Assembly: GCA_013399305.1 (NCBI GenBank)
Contig: VXAI01000192.1
Location: 142,553 to 206,552, forward strand
Direction of reading: 5' to 3'
Source of the DNA: Rostratula benghalensis
Taxonomy: Eukaryota > Chordata > Aves > Charadriiformes > Rostratulidae
DNA length: 64,000 bases
Program-made: the position numbers and the translations under genes
Notes under the pieces: generated by a model
Seen by the model: only the letters and a program-made list of their open reading frames with translations
Databases searched by the model: none
What the model was told of the DNA's origin: nothing
Shown: in pieces, positions 11,973 through 24,500 of the stretch
Layout: each line of letters starts with the position of its first letter
How positions within the stretch are numbered: the stretch's first letter is position 1

Positions 11973-12801
11973 ATCATAGAATCATAGAATGGTTAGAGTT
12001 GGAAGGGACCTCAAAGATCGTCAAGTTCCAACCCACCTGCCACAGACAGGGACACCTTCCAGTAAAGCAGGATACTCAAAGTCCCATCCAGCCTGGCCTT
12101 GAACTCTTCCAGGGATGGGGTATCCACAACTTCCCTGGGCAACCTGTTCCAGTGCCTCACCACCCTCACAGGAAAGAATTTCTTTCTGGTATCTAATCTA
12201 AATTTCCCCTCTTCCAATTTAAAGCCATTACCCCTTGTCCTGTCACTACACTTCCTGACAAAGAGTCCCTCTCCAGCTCTCCTGTAGGCTCCCTTCAGGT
12301 ACAGGAAGGCTGCTATAAAGTCTCCCTGGAGCCTTCTCTTCTCCAGGCTGAACAAGCCCAACTCCCTCAGCCTGTCCTCATAGGAGAGGTGCTCCATCCC
12401 CCTGATCATCTTCGTGGTCCTCCGCTGGACCCGTTCCAACAGTTCCATGTCCTTTCTATGTTGAGGACTCCAGAGCTGGACACAGGTGGTGTCTCATGAG
12501 AGCAAAGGAGAGGGGTAGAATCACTTCTCGTGACCTGCTGGCCATGCTGCTTTTGATGCAGCCCAGGATGCAGTTGGCTTTCTGGGCTGCCAGTGCACGC
12601 TGCCGGCTCATGTTGAGTTTCTCATCTACCATCACTTGCAAGTCCTTCTCCTCAGGGCTGCTCTCCAGCCATTCTCTGTACAACCTCTATTTGTGCTTGG
12701 GATTTCCATATCCCGTGTGCAGGGCCCTGTGCTTGGCTTGGTTGTACATGCGATTTGTACTAGCCCACCTCTCAAGCCCATCCATGTCCCTTTGGATTGC
12801 A
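11973..12801 (-). mobile_element. CR1 LINE, 5'-truncated, minus strand
   Basis: The left edge is the reverse complement of the CR1 3' tail: two ATTCTATG-type octamers followed by GGTTAGAGTTGGAAGGGACCT. The element extends rightward through the 3' UTR and the C-terminal third of ORF2, then stops abruptly near 12801, as expected of 5'-truncated CR1 copies. CR1 is the dominant avian LINE and ORF2 encodes endonuclease and reverse transcriptase. The reading frame is broken near 12450, so the copy is dead. No target-site duplication is obvious, which is normal for CR1. Confidence 0.95.
12011..12683 (-). pseudogene. CR1 ORF2 (reverse transcriptase) C-terminal remnant, frameshifted
   Basis: Two minus-strand frames together cover the C-terminal end of CR1 ORF2. 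The upstream part, 12683 to 12456 (75 codons), contains the DEKLNMS and [10 protein letters not shown] words characteristic of this region. The downstream part, 12448 to 12011 (145 codons), starts with a [13 protein letters not shown] word and includes [14 protein letters not shown] and [10 protein letters not shown], ending in a stop inside the element. The two parts lie in different frames, so an indel near 12450-12490 separates them. The catalytic reverse-transcriptase core and the endonuclease lie further 5' and are absent. This fragment cannot encode a working enzyme. Confidence 0.9.
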
Positions 12802-15800
12802 TAAATAACTCTATTTAAAATGTTGCTTTGAATCAGTTCAAAAAACATTTTCAGAAAGTTAAGGTTTCAGCCCCAATTGCCCTGTTAATTATGGTTAGAA
12901 AATGGTTTCACCCCCTACTTGCATTGGACATACATGTGTCCATGCAGATGTAAATTTGAACAGTTGTTTGATTTATATATCCAAGTGTAGTTAAAAAACC
13001 TTACAACCAAACTTGGTCAATATAATGAGCTTCTTGAACAATTTGACAATTTTGTCACACTAAATGGTAGGTTAGGGAGTAGGGGTAGGTAGGAGCTTCT
13101 GCGGGCAGAACTGTTACGGACATCAAAGGGGAGTCATACATTCATTATATATATATATACGCATACAAAACTTAAACGTGCATCCTCTTTCCTTCTGCAG
13201 TAGCTTCATTGGTTATTCTTCCCTTTGCTACCCTTGACTAGCAGGGCAGGAAAGAAGAAATGTCTGGAACTGATAGGTGTGGGGAACGTGCTGAGAGTCT
13301 TGTCCCTTTGAAGGGTGTCTGAAGGAGCAGATGCGAGTACATGGTAGATAACACAAAGGTGCTCTATTTTCTCTTGAGCGCCCAGTTGAGCACTTCAGGA
13401 AAAAATACATATATTCAGTTCTGGTGAGCCTTGCACAGAATAGCAGCTACCAGAGAGGCATTTGGAATGCACAGATTCATGGTTTATTTTGAAAGAGGGA
13501 CTAGAGTGTCCACAGGTGTACTCCACAGATGTGTGCATATTATAAAACTAGTATAGTACATTATTTGAATAATGCTTAACCAATTTCTATCTTGCACATC
13601 ACCTGAATTCTCCTTCTTTATGGGTTGTGGCAGCCTTGAAAACTTTTGATTTTGAATTTTAAAATGCAGTTAGGTTTTTTTTTTCTTTCATCATGTTAGT
13701 ACTTCTAATTGAACCACATAACTTCAGCTGAAGTCTACAGCATGGTGCTTGGCTCTGGCATTGCAAGACTCACCAAATCGCCAGAATGTTGCCTTTCCTG
13801 TGGAGTGAAATTGAAGAGCACAAGAGTGACACCAAGAATAGATTTGTTTTCTTCCTGTGTGCCCGTGGCTTGCAGTAAATATGGGCTGCAAAGTATCTGG
13901 GCTCCAAGAGATAACTGGGGTGAAGAAATAGAACAAGAAAGATGAGAAAGGCCAGGTGGTGGGCTTTCAACCCAAACAAAGTTTGGGTTTGACTTTCAAA
14001 CAAACAAGGTTTGTTCTGGACCACTTACCACAGGGCAGTCCCTGCTCCCAGATCTAGCCCCTGTTCAGTTTAGGAAAGTGAGGAACTTCTCATGTCTGGC
14101 TAGTGTGATGCCCTCGTGTTCTGCAGCTGACTGAGCGCCATGCATCTCTGCCCCACCGGGAAGATGTCTTAAGAAAGTATCATCACTCTGAACTGTTTCC
14201 TTGAGTCTCCATCTGCACCTCCTGATGGTCTGTCACTTTCCTGGAGAACAGAGAGCACTGACTCCCTGCATTGTGACCTGATCTACCCAAGGCAGTAATT
14301 GCATTCAATAAGATAAATTATTTCCAAGAAGAAGGGACGGGATTTCAGAAGGATTCAGTTGGGAGTTGGGATATGGAGGGGACAGAAGGCATGTTGAAGC
14401 AAGGCTGTGGCCACTGAGAGTCCTGGCACAGAGTCATCACTGTTGTGCCACTGGGTCCCGTTCCCTGCTGTCATAACGGTGTGTGAAAGCAGGTTTTCTT
14501 CGATGACTTTTTTTCAGCATGTAAAGATTCCTTCTCCACCTCAGGTTGTGTGGTGCATTACTTATTACTGACAGTACATTCAGTAATTCATTTCACTGGC
14601 ACTGCCATGGTTTTCTAAACAGCAACTTTCTGGATCGTGTCCTTACAAGCTTCAGTGATAAATCCAAGTTTCAAACAGTGAACAAGGAGGAACTGCCTTG
14701 ATTATAAAACAAGGAACACAGGCAACTCACGTGTTACAAAGTTAGCAATATTTCTGGAAGTCTTCTGTATTAAAGAAGCCACCATCCTTAAAATACAGCC
14801 ATGAGAACTTTGTACAATGTTGCCTCAAAAATGCAGTCTCAGATCTGCTTTTGTGAAATTACAATCTTTAGAGAAAACAAACAACCTTTACTAAGTTCTT
14901 TCTTAGAATTACCTAAGTTCCAAAATAGGTCACTCAGACCTACAAGGACACTTTATTTTAATTCAGGTTTTAATTTGCTTTTGATTTTAACTAAGAGTCT
15001 AGAGAATATAAAGCAAAGCTATGCTTTTCTGTAACAAGAGTCAAAGCTAATTCAATGCCAAAGAAGAAAAAAAAGGCAAACAAAACAAAACTTGCTTTGC
15101 TCCTGGGAACAATTGTGTGCCCTCCTCATATATTTAGGGTAAAATTTCTGGACCTGTATACCATAAAGAGCACCACTGACTCTTTCTGTGTTGGTAATTT
15201 CTCTGACTATAGTAGAAAATACATATTCAAGCTAAGAGATCTCTCAAGAAAACATAATAATACGAAGAAATAACGATCAGAGCTCCTGGCATCTGTTTAA
15301 TCATTTGCTTTCTGTAGAAGTGTAAATGCTCCAGTAAGATTCCAGGTTTTCTGTTAAATACAGGTGTACAACAGTTCTCCATTCTGTTAATTCTTGCAAA
15401 TTTACATCAAGTACTGGCATTTTAGCTATTAATGGCCACCTCCTGAGGGAACAGGAAGACATGTTCCATTGAAAACACTTTTTTTTTTTTAATTCTTGTG
15501 TTGACCCACATCGTTCTAACAAAAAAAAAAATCCTTTTCTGAGCTTTTACAACAAATTCATAGCACGCACATATATACAAGTTTATGAGACAAATCTGTA
15601 TTTGAATGTTTGAATATAACAAACAAAATCCTACATTTATAATTACCACATCCACTCAAGCCACTGAGCACATCCTGCTAAAATCTGGTTTTCCCAGCCC
15701 CATTTGGCTATCTTTTCCCTCCTAATCTAAAGAATTTTTCTTTGCCTGTCAGAGTTCTGTCATTCTGAGTTCATGGCAAAATTCATCTGGGAGGAGGTAA

Positions 15801-16844
15801 GGAGGGAGAGTAAACATGTGCCATCGTAAGAAGGTATGAGAATTGCATAGGCGTCTGCTCAATCAGACAGTATCAGTCCTTGAGTTTTCTCTGCAGGACA
15901 CCAGAGCATGTAAAGACCAGGGTCAGCATGGGCTGGGACTACTCCTCACCTGTGAAGACTGAAATGTAGCAGTTAGTGAGGGTCATCCTATGGTGTCATA
16001 GTCACTTGACACCCAGAACTGCACCCAGTCTGACTTTGGAAAGGTTTCTAGCAGTGCTCTTCCCTTAGTCAAGTGAAGGTACTTAAACCAATATCCTTCC
16101 AGTGGCACTCTGTCAACCCTGTCTCCTCACAAAAGAGAAAACAGAACATCAGCTAAATTTAATTTCATTAAGCACCTGCTTAAATTAGCACAATTAGGTT
16201 TCCCTGGGTATAAAGGCCATGAGAGACAGAAGCTAAACAAGCACCCGAGTTAAAGAGTGTATTAGGAGATGTGATCAGAATGGACCCTTGGGTACTTAAT
16301 TCACCACTACAAGGTTTTTAGATTGCCTGGGCTAGCAAAGACACTGCAGGCCACTTACCTGAAAACATTCGTATTCAGATTTTCCAAGACTGGCTGTGTT
16401 TTGACAAACTGTGCCAAAAGAATGTGTGGTGAACATGAAGACATCTGGTCTCATATTTGAATGATATTTAATACAGTGGAATCCTGAAAACTGGTCAAAC
16501 ATGAAAAAGAAAAAAATGTTTGTTTTATTACAATGTTTTTCCATATAATGGAAATAAAAATTAAAAATAATAAAATAAAATAAAAATTCCTCTCTGTCCA
16601 AAGGGGGTGTTATTGCTTGAGCACAAAAAGGAAGAGATCAAACACACACATACACAATATAAGTGGGCCTTATAATCTTCCAGCCAGTAGCAACTGTGTT
16701 ATTTACTTCAACAGAGGTGTGAGTCTAAGCCCTTTTCCTGCAATGCACCTAGGGGTTATTGTATTATTTCTTTTCTTATGGAAATAAATTGAAACATTAT
16801 ATGCAATCGAGCTGAGTCAAGTGTGAGCCAGTGTGCAAGTGCTT
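12802..16844. other. unique sequence with small simple repeats, no gene seen
   Basis: A 14-bp (TA)7 run lies at 13146-13159. A T run near 15480-15491 and an A run near 15521-15530 flank a short AT-rich piece. Frames reach at most about 89 codons (16332-16601, minus) with no signature. The somewhat GC-richer stretch 14030-14500 matched nothing I recognise. Confidence 0.55.
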
Positions 16845-16880
16845 CTTAAAAACCTGAGGTTTTTAAGTGAGGTTTTTAAG
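16845..16880. repeat. 11-bp inverted repeat overlapping a 13-bp tandem duplication
   Basis: CTTAAAAACCT (16845-16855) and AGGTTTTTAAG (16857-16867) form a near-perfect hairpin with one spacer base. TGAGGTTTTTAAG occurs twice in tandem, at 16855-16867 and 16868-16880. It looks like a local slippage or template-switch product. Confidence 0.85.
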
Positions 16881-19800
16881 TGGATAGATAAGAGGGGGAT
16901 GTTTCAAGGTCGAACAAGACTTGTCCTTTAAACCATCTTGCTCTCCCATCATTCTCTAACTCAACAGCACTACCAATTTTACACTGTTCTGCCGCACAGA
17001 ATAAAGTGATAATTACATCTGTCTTTTCTCTGTTTCACTGTAAGGCCTGGGTATTTTAGGATTTGACAACTGCTGTAAATACAGGAACACCAGTGAAGTT
17101 TACATCAATTCTTTTTGTGTGTTGTGTAATTTTATTTGTGTTGCTGCTTCGGTAAAGATTCCAGTTGAGCAAAGTATGCCTTTACATTTGTGAATAAGCT
17201 TAAATGCATTGAGGGTTTAGAATTTTAAACCAGTATGTTATTGAGAAGTTTACTTTGAGACAGGCATCTAAAAAGCCAGAATTTGAGGACAAAATTGTTA
17301 AAATTAAACAAAAGAAACAGATTGCTTTTTCTTCCCTTACAAGAAGCGTCTGCGAAAGCTTTTTCAATCATGTTGATAGGTGAAGACTGGCTCAGGTCTG
17401 TAGCAACTAAAAGATGTGGTTGAATGGAGAAGCCCCAGTGACTAAACCCACACATCTGACCCTTCAGTTGCCTACTGTACCCCAGAAGGCAAAAGCCTAA
17501 CCTTGACTGAACTCCTTTACTACAGTTGCGGGTCAGACGGCAGCACAGTCAACAGAGGAGCTTCAGGCTTCTGTGGAGCCTGTGCGTGCATGCCCAAGAC
17601 TGTTCAACCTATACTCTATGTGGACGAAAGGAAAGTTCTTCTCAGAGTTACTCTTGTTAACATATTTCTCCAAGAGCCTTTTCCTGTGCCCAGTCCATAC
17701 ATTATTCTACTGACTCCTGCATTTCCATTGCAAAGCCACGTGGCCAGGCCAGCTGTGTTCTCTGCTTAACATTGCAGCTCTTTGCTATTCTTTCAATCCT
17801 GCATAAACAAGGCTGTGCCTGTTCCCTTTCTCTCCCCGACACTCTTGTTAGTCCCTTCACAAGATCTGTTTTCTGTGTCCTTTTGAATGCTCTGAGGGAA
17901 GATGGGCTTCAGATTGCTTCTTGCAATGCAGAGGAGCTATTGTGTATCAAGCATTTTCTTGACTCTTCCCTTCAGAGTCTGTAAGTGAAAGTTTTTCAGG
18001 TGACATTTACAAGCACAGTGAGCCGCAAAAAAAAGTGGAAAAAATCTTGTATTTTGTTTCACCACGTCCACAAAAGGGGTGAATGTGTAAAGCTTTCTCC
18101 TGCAGTCTTCTCCAAACACCTACCAGGTACAGCTGTGCAGGTTGTGGTCCATGAGTCCTTGGATTTATTTTGAGAAGAGTAGAGAATGGTTCCCCTCTTT
18201 ATTTTCCATACTTTGCCCATACTATACAGGCTCTGTTTCAGTTTATTTCACTGCTTAATCTGTTTTCTGCAACTGTACGGTTGTTGTTTGTGTAAGTCAG
18301 CCATTGCAGATTAAAAAAAGAAATTTTTTTACTTCAATTGTACATGTTCTTTGGCAAACAATGGACTAAAAGCATTGTTCCTGTTCTCATTTATACTCCA
18401 GAATTTTCTTTAGAATATTAATATAACATATGCATAGAGCAAAGATAATCCACTCCTCTTGGCATAGCACCAGGAGAAAAATTTTGGGGAATGTGTTATC
18501 TTGTTTTGAACACCTTCTTAAGTAAGCGATAAAATGGGGCATGGCATAAATGTGAGTTAAGGATAGGACTACCGGCACAATGAATCTTCTACTGCAGAAA
18601 ACCAGATGTCCTGGTTTGGGAACCTGGGTAGAACCAAAGGGGACTGATGGTCTCTGCTCTGCCTTGGTAGAGCATAAACTCTATTGGACTGAAAATACTT
18701 CAGCCTCTCGTTATTTCTTGCTGCTACAAATGACCTTATTGGGTGCCAAAAAAAGAATCAAGAAGAGTTGAAACAAAAGTTTCTGCATTTTTGTTTAGGA
18801 ATAAATCACAGTCTTTACTTTGGTTTTAGTTGACGAAGTGTAGGAGATGCATCAAGAAATTTTCAAAAGGAAACACTTTACAGAAAAACACCACCGAAAG
18901 CAACCAAAAAACCCCCCAAACCCCAACGTGTCCCAAGTATGACCTCTTTTAAAAACCACTGGGTGCCAGTATTGTCTTATTATGGCAATATCATTTCACT
19001 GCATTTCTTTCCTGTATGAATCATTGCTGTTGACCCTTAGCAATGACGTAAGTCCTTCCAAATAGTAGTTTGTTCCTCGCATCTGAAAAAGATGTGTAAT
19101 ATTGAGCAGGTAGTCCCTTTATGTTTGCTTCACCTGCATATTTGGAATTAGGGGGTTTCCTTTTTAACCCCACTTTTTCTATGATGTCATCTTAAAAGAA
19201 TCTGAAAAGAGATGCTGCTGAATGCTGATGCTTCAGATGCTATTTTCTCATCCTGTGTACCTTGAGAAAAATGCGCCCACCTGGCAGTGGGGATATCTGC
19301 AGCCTGGCAGAGTGGCATGGTCAGGGTGGTACCCTGCCACCTCAGCAGCCAGTTTCCAAGGCTAAGTGCCCAGCTGGCTGCTCCCAGGCTGCTAGGAGAG
19401 ACAGCCTTACCTTTACTTGCCGTTGACTACTGTTTGTTTTCTTCCTCACTTACTACAGCTTTCTGATTCAATGCTTGTACTACATAAGGCTACAAAACCT
19501 CTTATGGTTAAACACTTATGCAGGTTTTTTTTAGAAAACACATGCAACTGAGTGACTATAAAATGGTACCACAGCTGAAGTTCCTGTGACTTGAAGTTGA
19601 TAACATCTCTTTGGCTCTGGCTTAAAAATTATGTTTAAAGGTTGTAGTGTTTGCATTCAGCGTTGAATTTTGCAAATGCTGGCAGCCTTGCCAGGAAAGA
19701 GCTCTGCTAGCCTATTAACATGGGGAGTGGATTCATTTGAGATAGCTCTGTTGTCTCACACTTTAGCTGGTCTATGTGTCATTCTCTTGGATGCTGTTAC

Positions 19801-20890
19801 ATTGAATTCTTGCCTAACTATATCGTTGATGTTGAGTACACTGAAGTTTTGATGAAAACAGATGAGCTAGGTAATCGAAGAAGTCCTACTGCAACTGCAT
19901 ACCTGCATTTGTAGTTTGTAATTAATTTGTGGCAGAAAATTTAAGGGGTTGTGCTTATAGAAAGCAAGCAATAACTAATGTATACAGTGACTCCGGGAAT
20001 GTGAGAAGGTTGTTTAGTAATATTCAAAAGCTCAAACCAATCTGTATCTACACCTACCTAAATTTCCCCTCTTGCCAAATCTCCAAGGTGCCAAATCTTT
20101 TCTGCAGGGAGGTTGGTATGTAGATTGTAAATATATCTAGAACACCCTAAAAACATTGTGTTTAATGCAGATGGGCATTCTCCTGGTGATCAAGCAATGC
20201 AACACACAGTGTGGAGCTTAGTTTTGCAAGAAATTTTTATTTTAGAACCACTGCTTTTGTGATTTTAAGTGTAATTTTATTCCCGTCTTCTGCTGAATTC
20301 CTCTGTTTCACAAACATTTGCAGTCTCATTCCTACATAGAAATTTTAGCTCATAAACTTTCCACTGTGACTGTTTGCTATTTGGTATGCAGTTGTAATTT
20401 TTTTTCTGGATAAAATTTAAGAATACAATTCCCATGGTGAATTAAGTCATGCCATTACAGAAGAAAGTTCCTATATATAGCTGGAAGTTAGTGAACGGTG
20501 AGGAGAGAGAGAAATGCATACTTAAGGATACAATTGAGTTGTAGTGTGTACCGTTAGTGTAAGGGAGTTAATGAGGAAATCTATTGATTTTTTTTCAATT
20601 TGTGGACAGACTGTTCTTTGCTGCATTTTGTGATTTCCCCCTCCCCCCCCCCCTTGAAATTCTTTATTCAACTGCATCTGCTATGCTGGCTGTGTTAGAG
20701 ATATTTTCCCTCTTTCCCACACTGGTGGACACAGTACACAGCTGAAGGGCCAGAGACTGTGTCCGTAGGGATTCCTTCAGGGAAGGTGAACCACAGCCTT
20801 TTGAGTGTTTGTACTGAATCATTGCGCTCTGCCTCAGCCATCTCTTGGGTATAATGTCCTATCGGACTTGCATTCATGATAATTCAGTTT
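16881..20890. other. unique sequence, no gene seen
   Basis: AT-rich with an 11-C run at 20643-20653 and short A- and C-rich tracts near 18890-18925. The frame at 17503-17769 (plus, 88 codons) has no signature. No repeat family was recognised apart from a few words at 18606 that I rejected as an LTR end. Confidence 0.55.
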
Positions 20891-21474
20891 CTAGAGTTGT
20901 CACAGCCTTGCCACCCTCACCTTGGAAGTCAGATTTGGGGCTGTCTCACCACTTGCCTGCAATCTACTGCTAGTGGCATGTCACGTGGGAGTCTCATCTT
21001 CCCTCGCTGCTGCAAGCACTATGCTTTAATCTCCCCCTGAGCAGCAGGCTGACGTGCCAAACGTATCTTCCGTGGTGGCTCCCTGCCCAGGGCCCCATAT
21101 GGCAGAACACTTGCTGTTCCAAGCTGTTGCCCAGGGGCACCTGCAGGAATAGCACAGCTTCTTTAGGTGATGGCGAGGGGGCCTGGAAACACGGCCGCAT
21201 GCCTGGGATGATCAGACTCTCCGGCTGCAATGCTTTTGCCCAGGCACTGGCGCTTCCTGTAGAAATGTGCCACCCACTTGCCTCCCCAGGATGCCTCATC
21301 CACAGCACAGGCTGGGGTGTTGTGTCAGAGGCATGACGGATAACTCAGCCAGCTGCTACTGCCCCACACTGGGTGGGACAAGAAGGGGGGTGCTCCGGGT
21401 TCACTTTCAGTTCATGTCACAGAGCTGCCAGGAAAGAGGCAGGAACATCGAGTTGCTGAACAACTCTATCTCTA
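20890..21474. other. moderately GC-rich block of unknown nature
   Basis: CpG and G+C are above the local background, but CpGs are spread out rather than clustered. Minus-strand frame 20994-21308 (104 codons) and plus-strand frames overlap with no recognisable product. It abuts a CR1 tail on its right. It could be an unrecognised repeat or a small CpG island. Confidence 0.4.
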
Positions 21475-21583
21475 ATTCATAGAATCATAGAATGGTTTGC
21501 ATTGGAAGGGACCTTAAAGTTCATTGAGTTCCAACCCCCCTGCCATGAGCAGGGACACCTCCCACTAGATCAGGATGTTGCCA
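21475..21583 (-). mobile_element. short CR1 3'-end fragment, minus strand
   Basis: Starts with the reverse-complemented CR1 tail (ATTCATAGAATCATAGAATGGTT), then TTGGAAGGGACCT, and continues through CAGGGACACCTCCCACTAGA before losing similarity. Only about 109 bp of 3' UTR remain, so it carries no coding sequence. This is a severely 5'-truncated CR1 insertion. Confidence 0.92.
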
Positions 21584-24500
21584 GTCATGGGCTCATGCTG
21601 AAGTATATCCAGAAAACATTTAAAATTGAATTTACAGGTGACATCGAGAGCAAGAGAGTAACACTGGCTCAGAAAAGACCTGAGAAGCAGTTTTGAGATT
21701 ATTTCAAAAGACTCTAATCTCCCATCCACAGGAACTGATGGGAATCTTTAGATCTAGCTGGAGTGGTTGCTGTGCAAATGCAAAAGTTAAGAGGTTGTGA
21801 AACAGGGTCACTGAATACATTTATAGCCAGGAAACAAAGATTAAGAATTTTTTTTCCCCTCCTTCATAAATGGAAGAAGAGCAGCCCATAAATATATTTG
21901 CACATGTCTTGATCGTGCTAAAATTCCTTTGGAGACTACACAAATACTACTCTTTGCATTCTGAAAAAAGAACACGATGAGGTCTGAAACTGCAGTGCTG
22001 TGACTGTCAGGCCAGAAGTTACCAGCAACATGAGTGGCCAACAGAGGATGGAAACCCATTCCAATTCTTGTAGAAATTCAGTGTTTTATTTCCAAGCTGA
22101 TAAAGTTGGTGATGGGAACAAATTAGGTAAAGAATGTGATTTGGTGGAAAGTAAGCACTGATGCAAATGTTGACCCTTAAATACTGCTGTCGTTGATGAC
22201 TTAGACTATTTCTTTCCCCTGGAAGACACATTAATTCTGAATATTGCAAAGGATATGTAATTCAGCATTTAGTAGCATTTTATTTGTTAGTTTCCTTTAC
22301 AAAAGTGTGTCAACTGAAAGAAGGAGAAGAATTCTTTTAATTATTTCATAGGGCAAGCATGCTCCACTTTTATGCAAGCCTTTTCTATTGGATAAAGTCC
22401 CTAATGGACAATTTGTTTCCACTTCTCTTACCCTGTCTCTGATATTTGTTTTAAATATTGAATTCTGCTGGGACCCTGAGACTTCCCAGGCATGCTGAAC
22501 TTTCTGAGGGTAGAAGCACTTCTGTGGCTGTATCTAAACCTACCATGACAGCAGATCAATGCAGAACATTAGTATATGCTCAAACATAGTGCTTGGAGCT
22601 CTGATGGTCTTCTGTTTTTATTCTGTTCAATAGCTTATTGCTCTGGGATGTGTGATACTGGATCAAATTGTCATGGAAGAATTTCATTGCTTAAGCAGCA
22701 GAACTTGATACTATGTTGATCAGAAGATCAGCTTGCTGGAGAGAAGTTTCTGGATTGCTTCAACTGAAAAGTGTTGGTAGTGGGTGAAGGCGTTGTGGCC
22801 CCTGTACTGCACATCCAATAACCTCTTGCTCCCAGAACCTGTGAGAGGAAGCTAGTCAGACTGTGAAAATGGGCAAGTCATATGAAAAATTAAAATCCAT
22901 ATGCTTGTAAGTGTCTTTGCCCACACCTACATCTGCGTGCTGTCAGGAGCTGCAGAGCATACTTGGTGCATCCAATACATGTATAGAAGACAGAGAAGCA
23001 GATGACACTTAAAGGCTCTGTTGCCCATAACCTTCTTGAAGTTGGGCATGGCCTGCCAGCTTGAGAGCCAGAAAAAAATGGAAACCAGGACCACTTCTGC
23101 ATAGTGCTTTGTCATCTTGTGGAGCTTGTTGCTCTTGTTGCTGTTTCCACTGAAGATCAGAGCCTGAGAACCGCCGGTAACTGCCTCTTGCACTAATATG
23201 GGTAGTAAAGGTACTTGATGGCAAGGATTAAAAATTCAACTCCTGAATCTGCACAGCAGTTTGTGCTGTGGTTGACCTCTGCCTTGCCCTCTGCAGTTTG
23301 ACCCTTAGACCAAGCTTGTAAATTTGTCATCAGAATTAAACCACACTGGTTTCTGCGTCCCCTTAGAAAAGGAATAATTCACCAAGGCTTAAGACCTGCT
23401 TTATGTCACTTTAATTCTTCTCTTCAAATATTGAGGGACTACTGCCAGACACATGCCATATATTGTAAGTATGTGTTTAAATATATATTCCTCTCTGTGT
23501 CTGCTGGAATCTATGTTAAACATCAGTTAGCCTCTAACTATTCAACACTGCAAGTATTTTACACTGAACTGTCTGGATAATTTACTATTCCCCAAATTAC
23601 TCAATACCTAGCTGCTTGCTCTTTCAGATGCAAAAAGAGTATCTTAATAGTTTTTTCCTTCTGTCTTATAAAACTCACAAACTGTGGTGACTGTAAAATC
23701 AAAGTTTTTCTAGCTAAAACCTATCTGTACTTTAGACTGCTTTGTTTTCTGAAAATGTCTGCTCTCATTGACACAGTTGATATAGCCAGTGTGGGTTATT
23801 CTGTCAGTAACCCGCAGGCTCTAGGAACGTCTCTGAGTTACAAGAACTTTCTTTTCTTCTCTGCAATTTATGGTTTATAATTTCCTGTTTTCCTAGTATT
23901 TCCAAAATACATCCTTGAAGTTTGCCTTCAAATGATAAAAAAGTAAGAAACTCAGACTCAGAGAGAAACTTGCAGTTAATTTGCTTTCTGGCACCTAAAG
24001 GCCAAAGAGCAACAGAACTTCGTTGGGAGACCATATGGGAAAACTCTTGGCTTGCCTTGTTACCTCTTTCTCAGTAATCCCTGCATTTGCAGTGAATTGA
24101 GATGCTAAAAAGTATTCATAGCTGTTACCATATCGGGGCCAATATTGGGAAGGAAATTGTTCTATTCTTATATTCATGGCATAATTCACGTGATTCAAGC
24201 ATTAGTGAAGCTTCCTTTGTATTCTTCCCTAGTGGATCACAGGCTCGGAACACTGCTATAAATGACAGCTTGGTGCAATGGTCTGAGAGAATCTACAGGC
24301 TTAAACTTGGAGAAGGTAAAAAGGAGGTGTTAGAATGTCCAGTTCAGGATATTGGAGAAGAGCTGGACCAGTTTTGAGAAGGAAGTGTCTTTGTTCTCAG
24401 CCACAGTACAGGAATACTTTAAGAATGAGATAAAAGGATAAAATACTAAGTCCTATCCATGATAAAAATCAGAAATGCATCTTTTCCCATGTGCTTGCGT

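Noticed and set aside
16900..16925. GGTCGAAC as a tRNA B box
   Set aside because: Does not fit GGTTCGANNCC, and no A box or cloverleaf was found around it.
18606..18640. TGTCCTGGTTTGGG as the 5' end of an avian ERVL LTR
   Set aside because: Only about 14 bases fit and the expected following LTR words are absent.
22890..23224. Overlapping minus-strand frames as a processed pseudogene
   Set aside because: The peptides switch frame and look vaguely protein-like, but no parent protein was recognised, and CR1-driven genomes make few processed pseudogenes.
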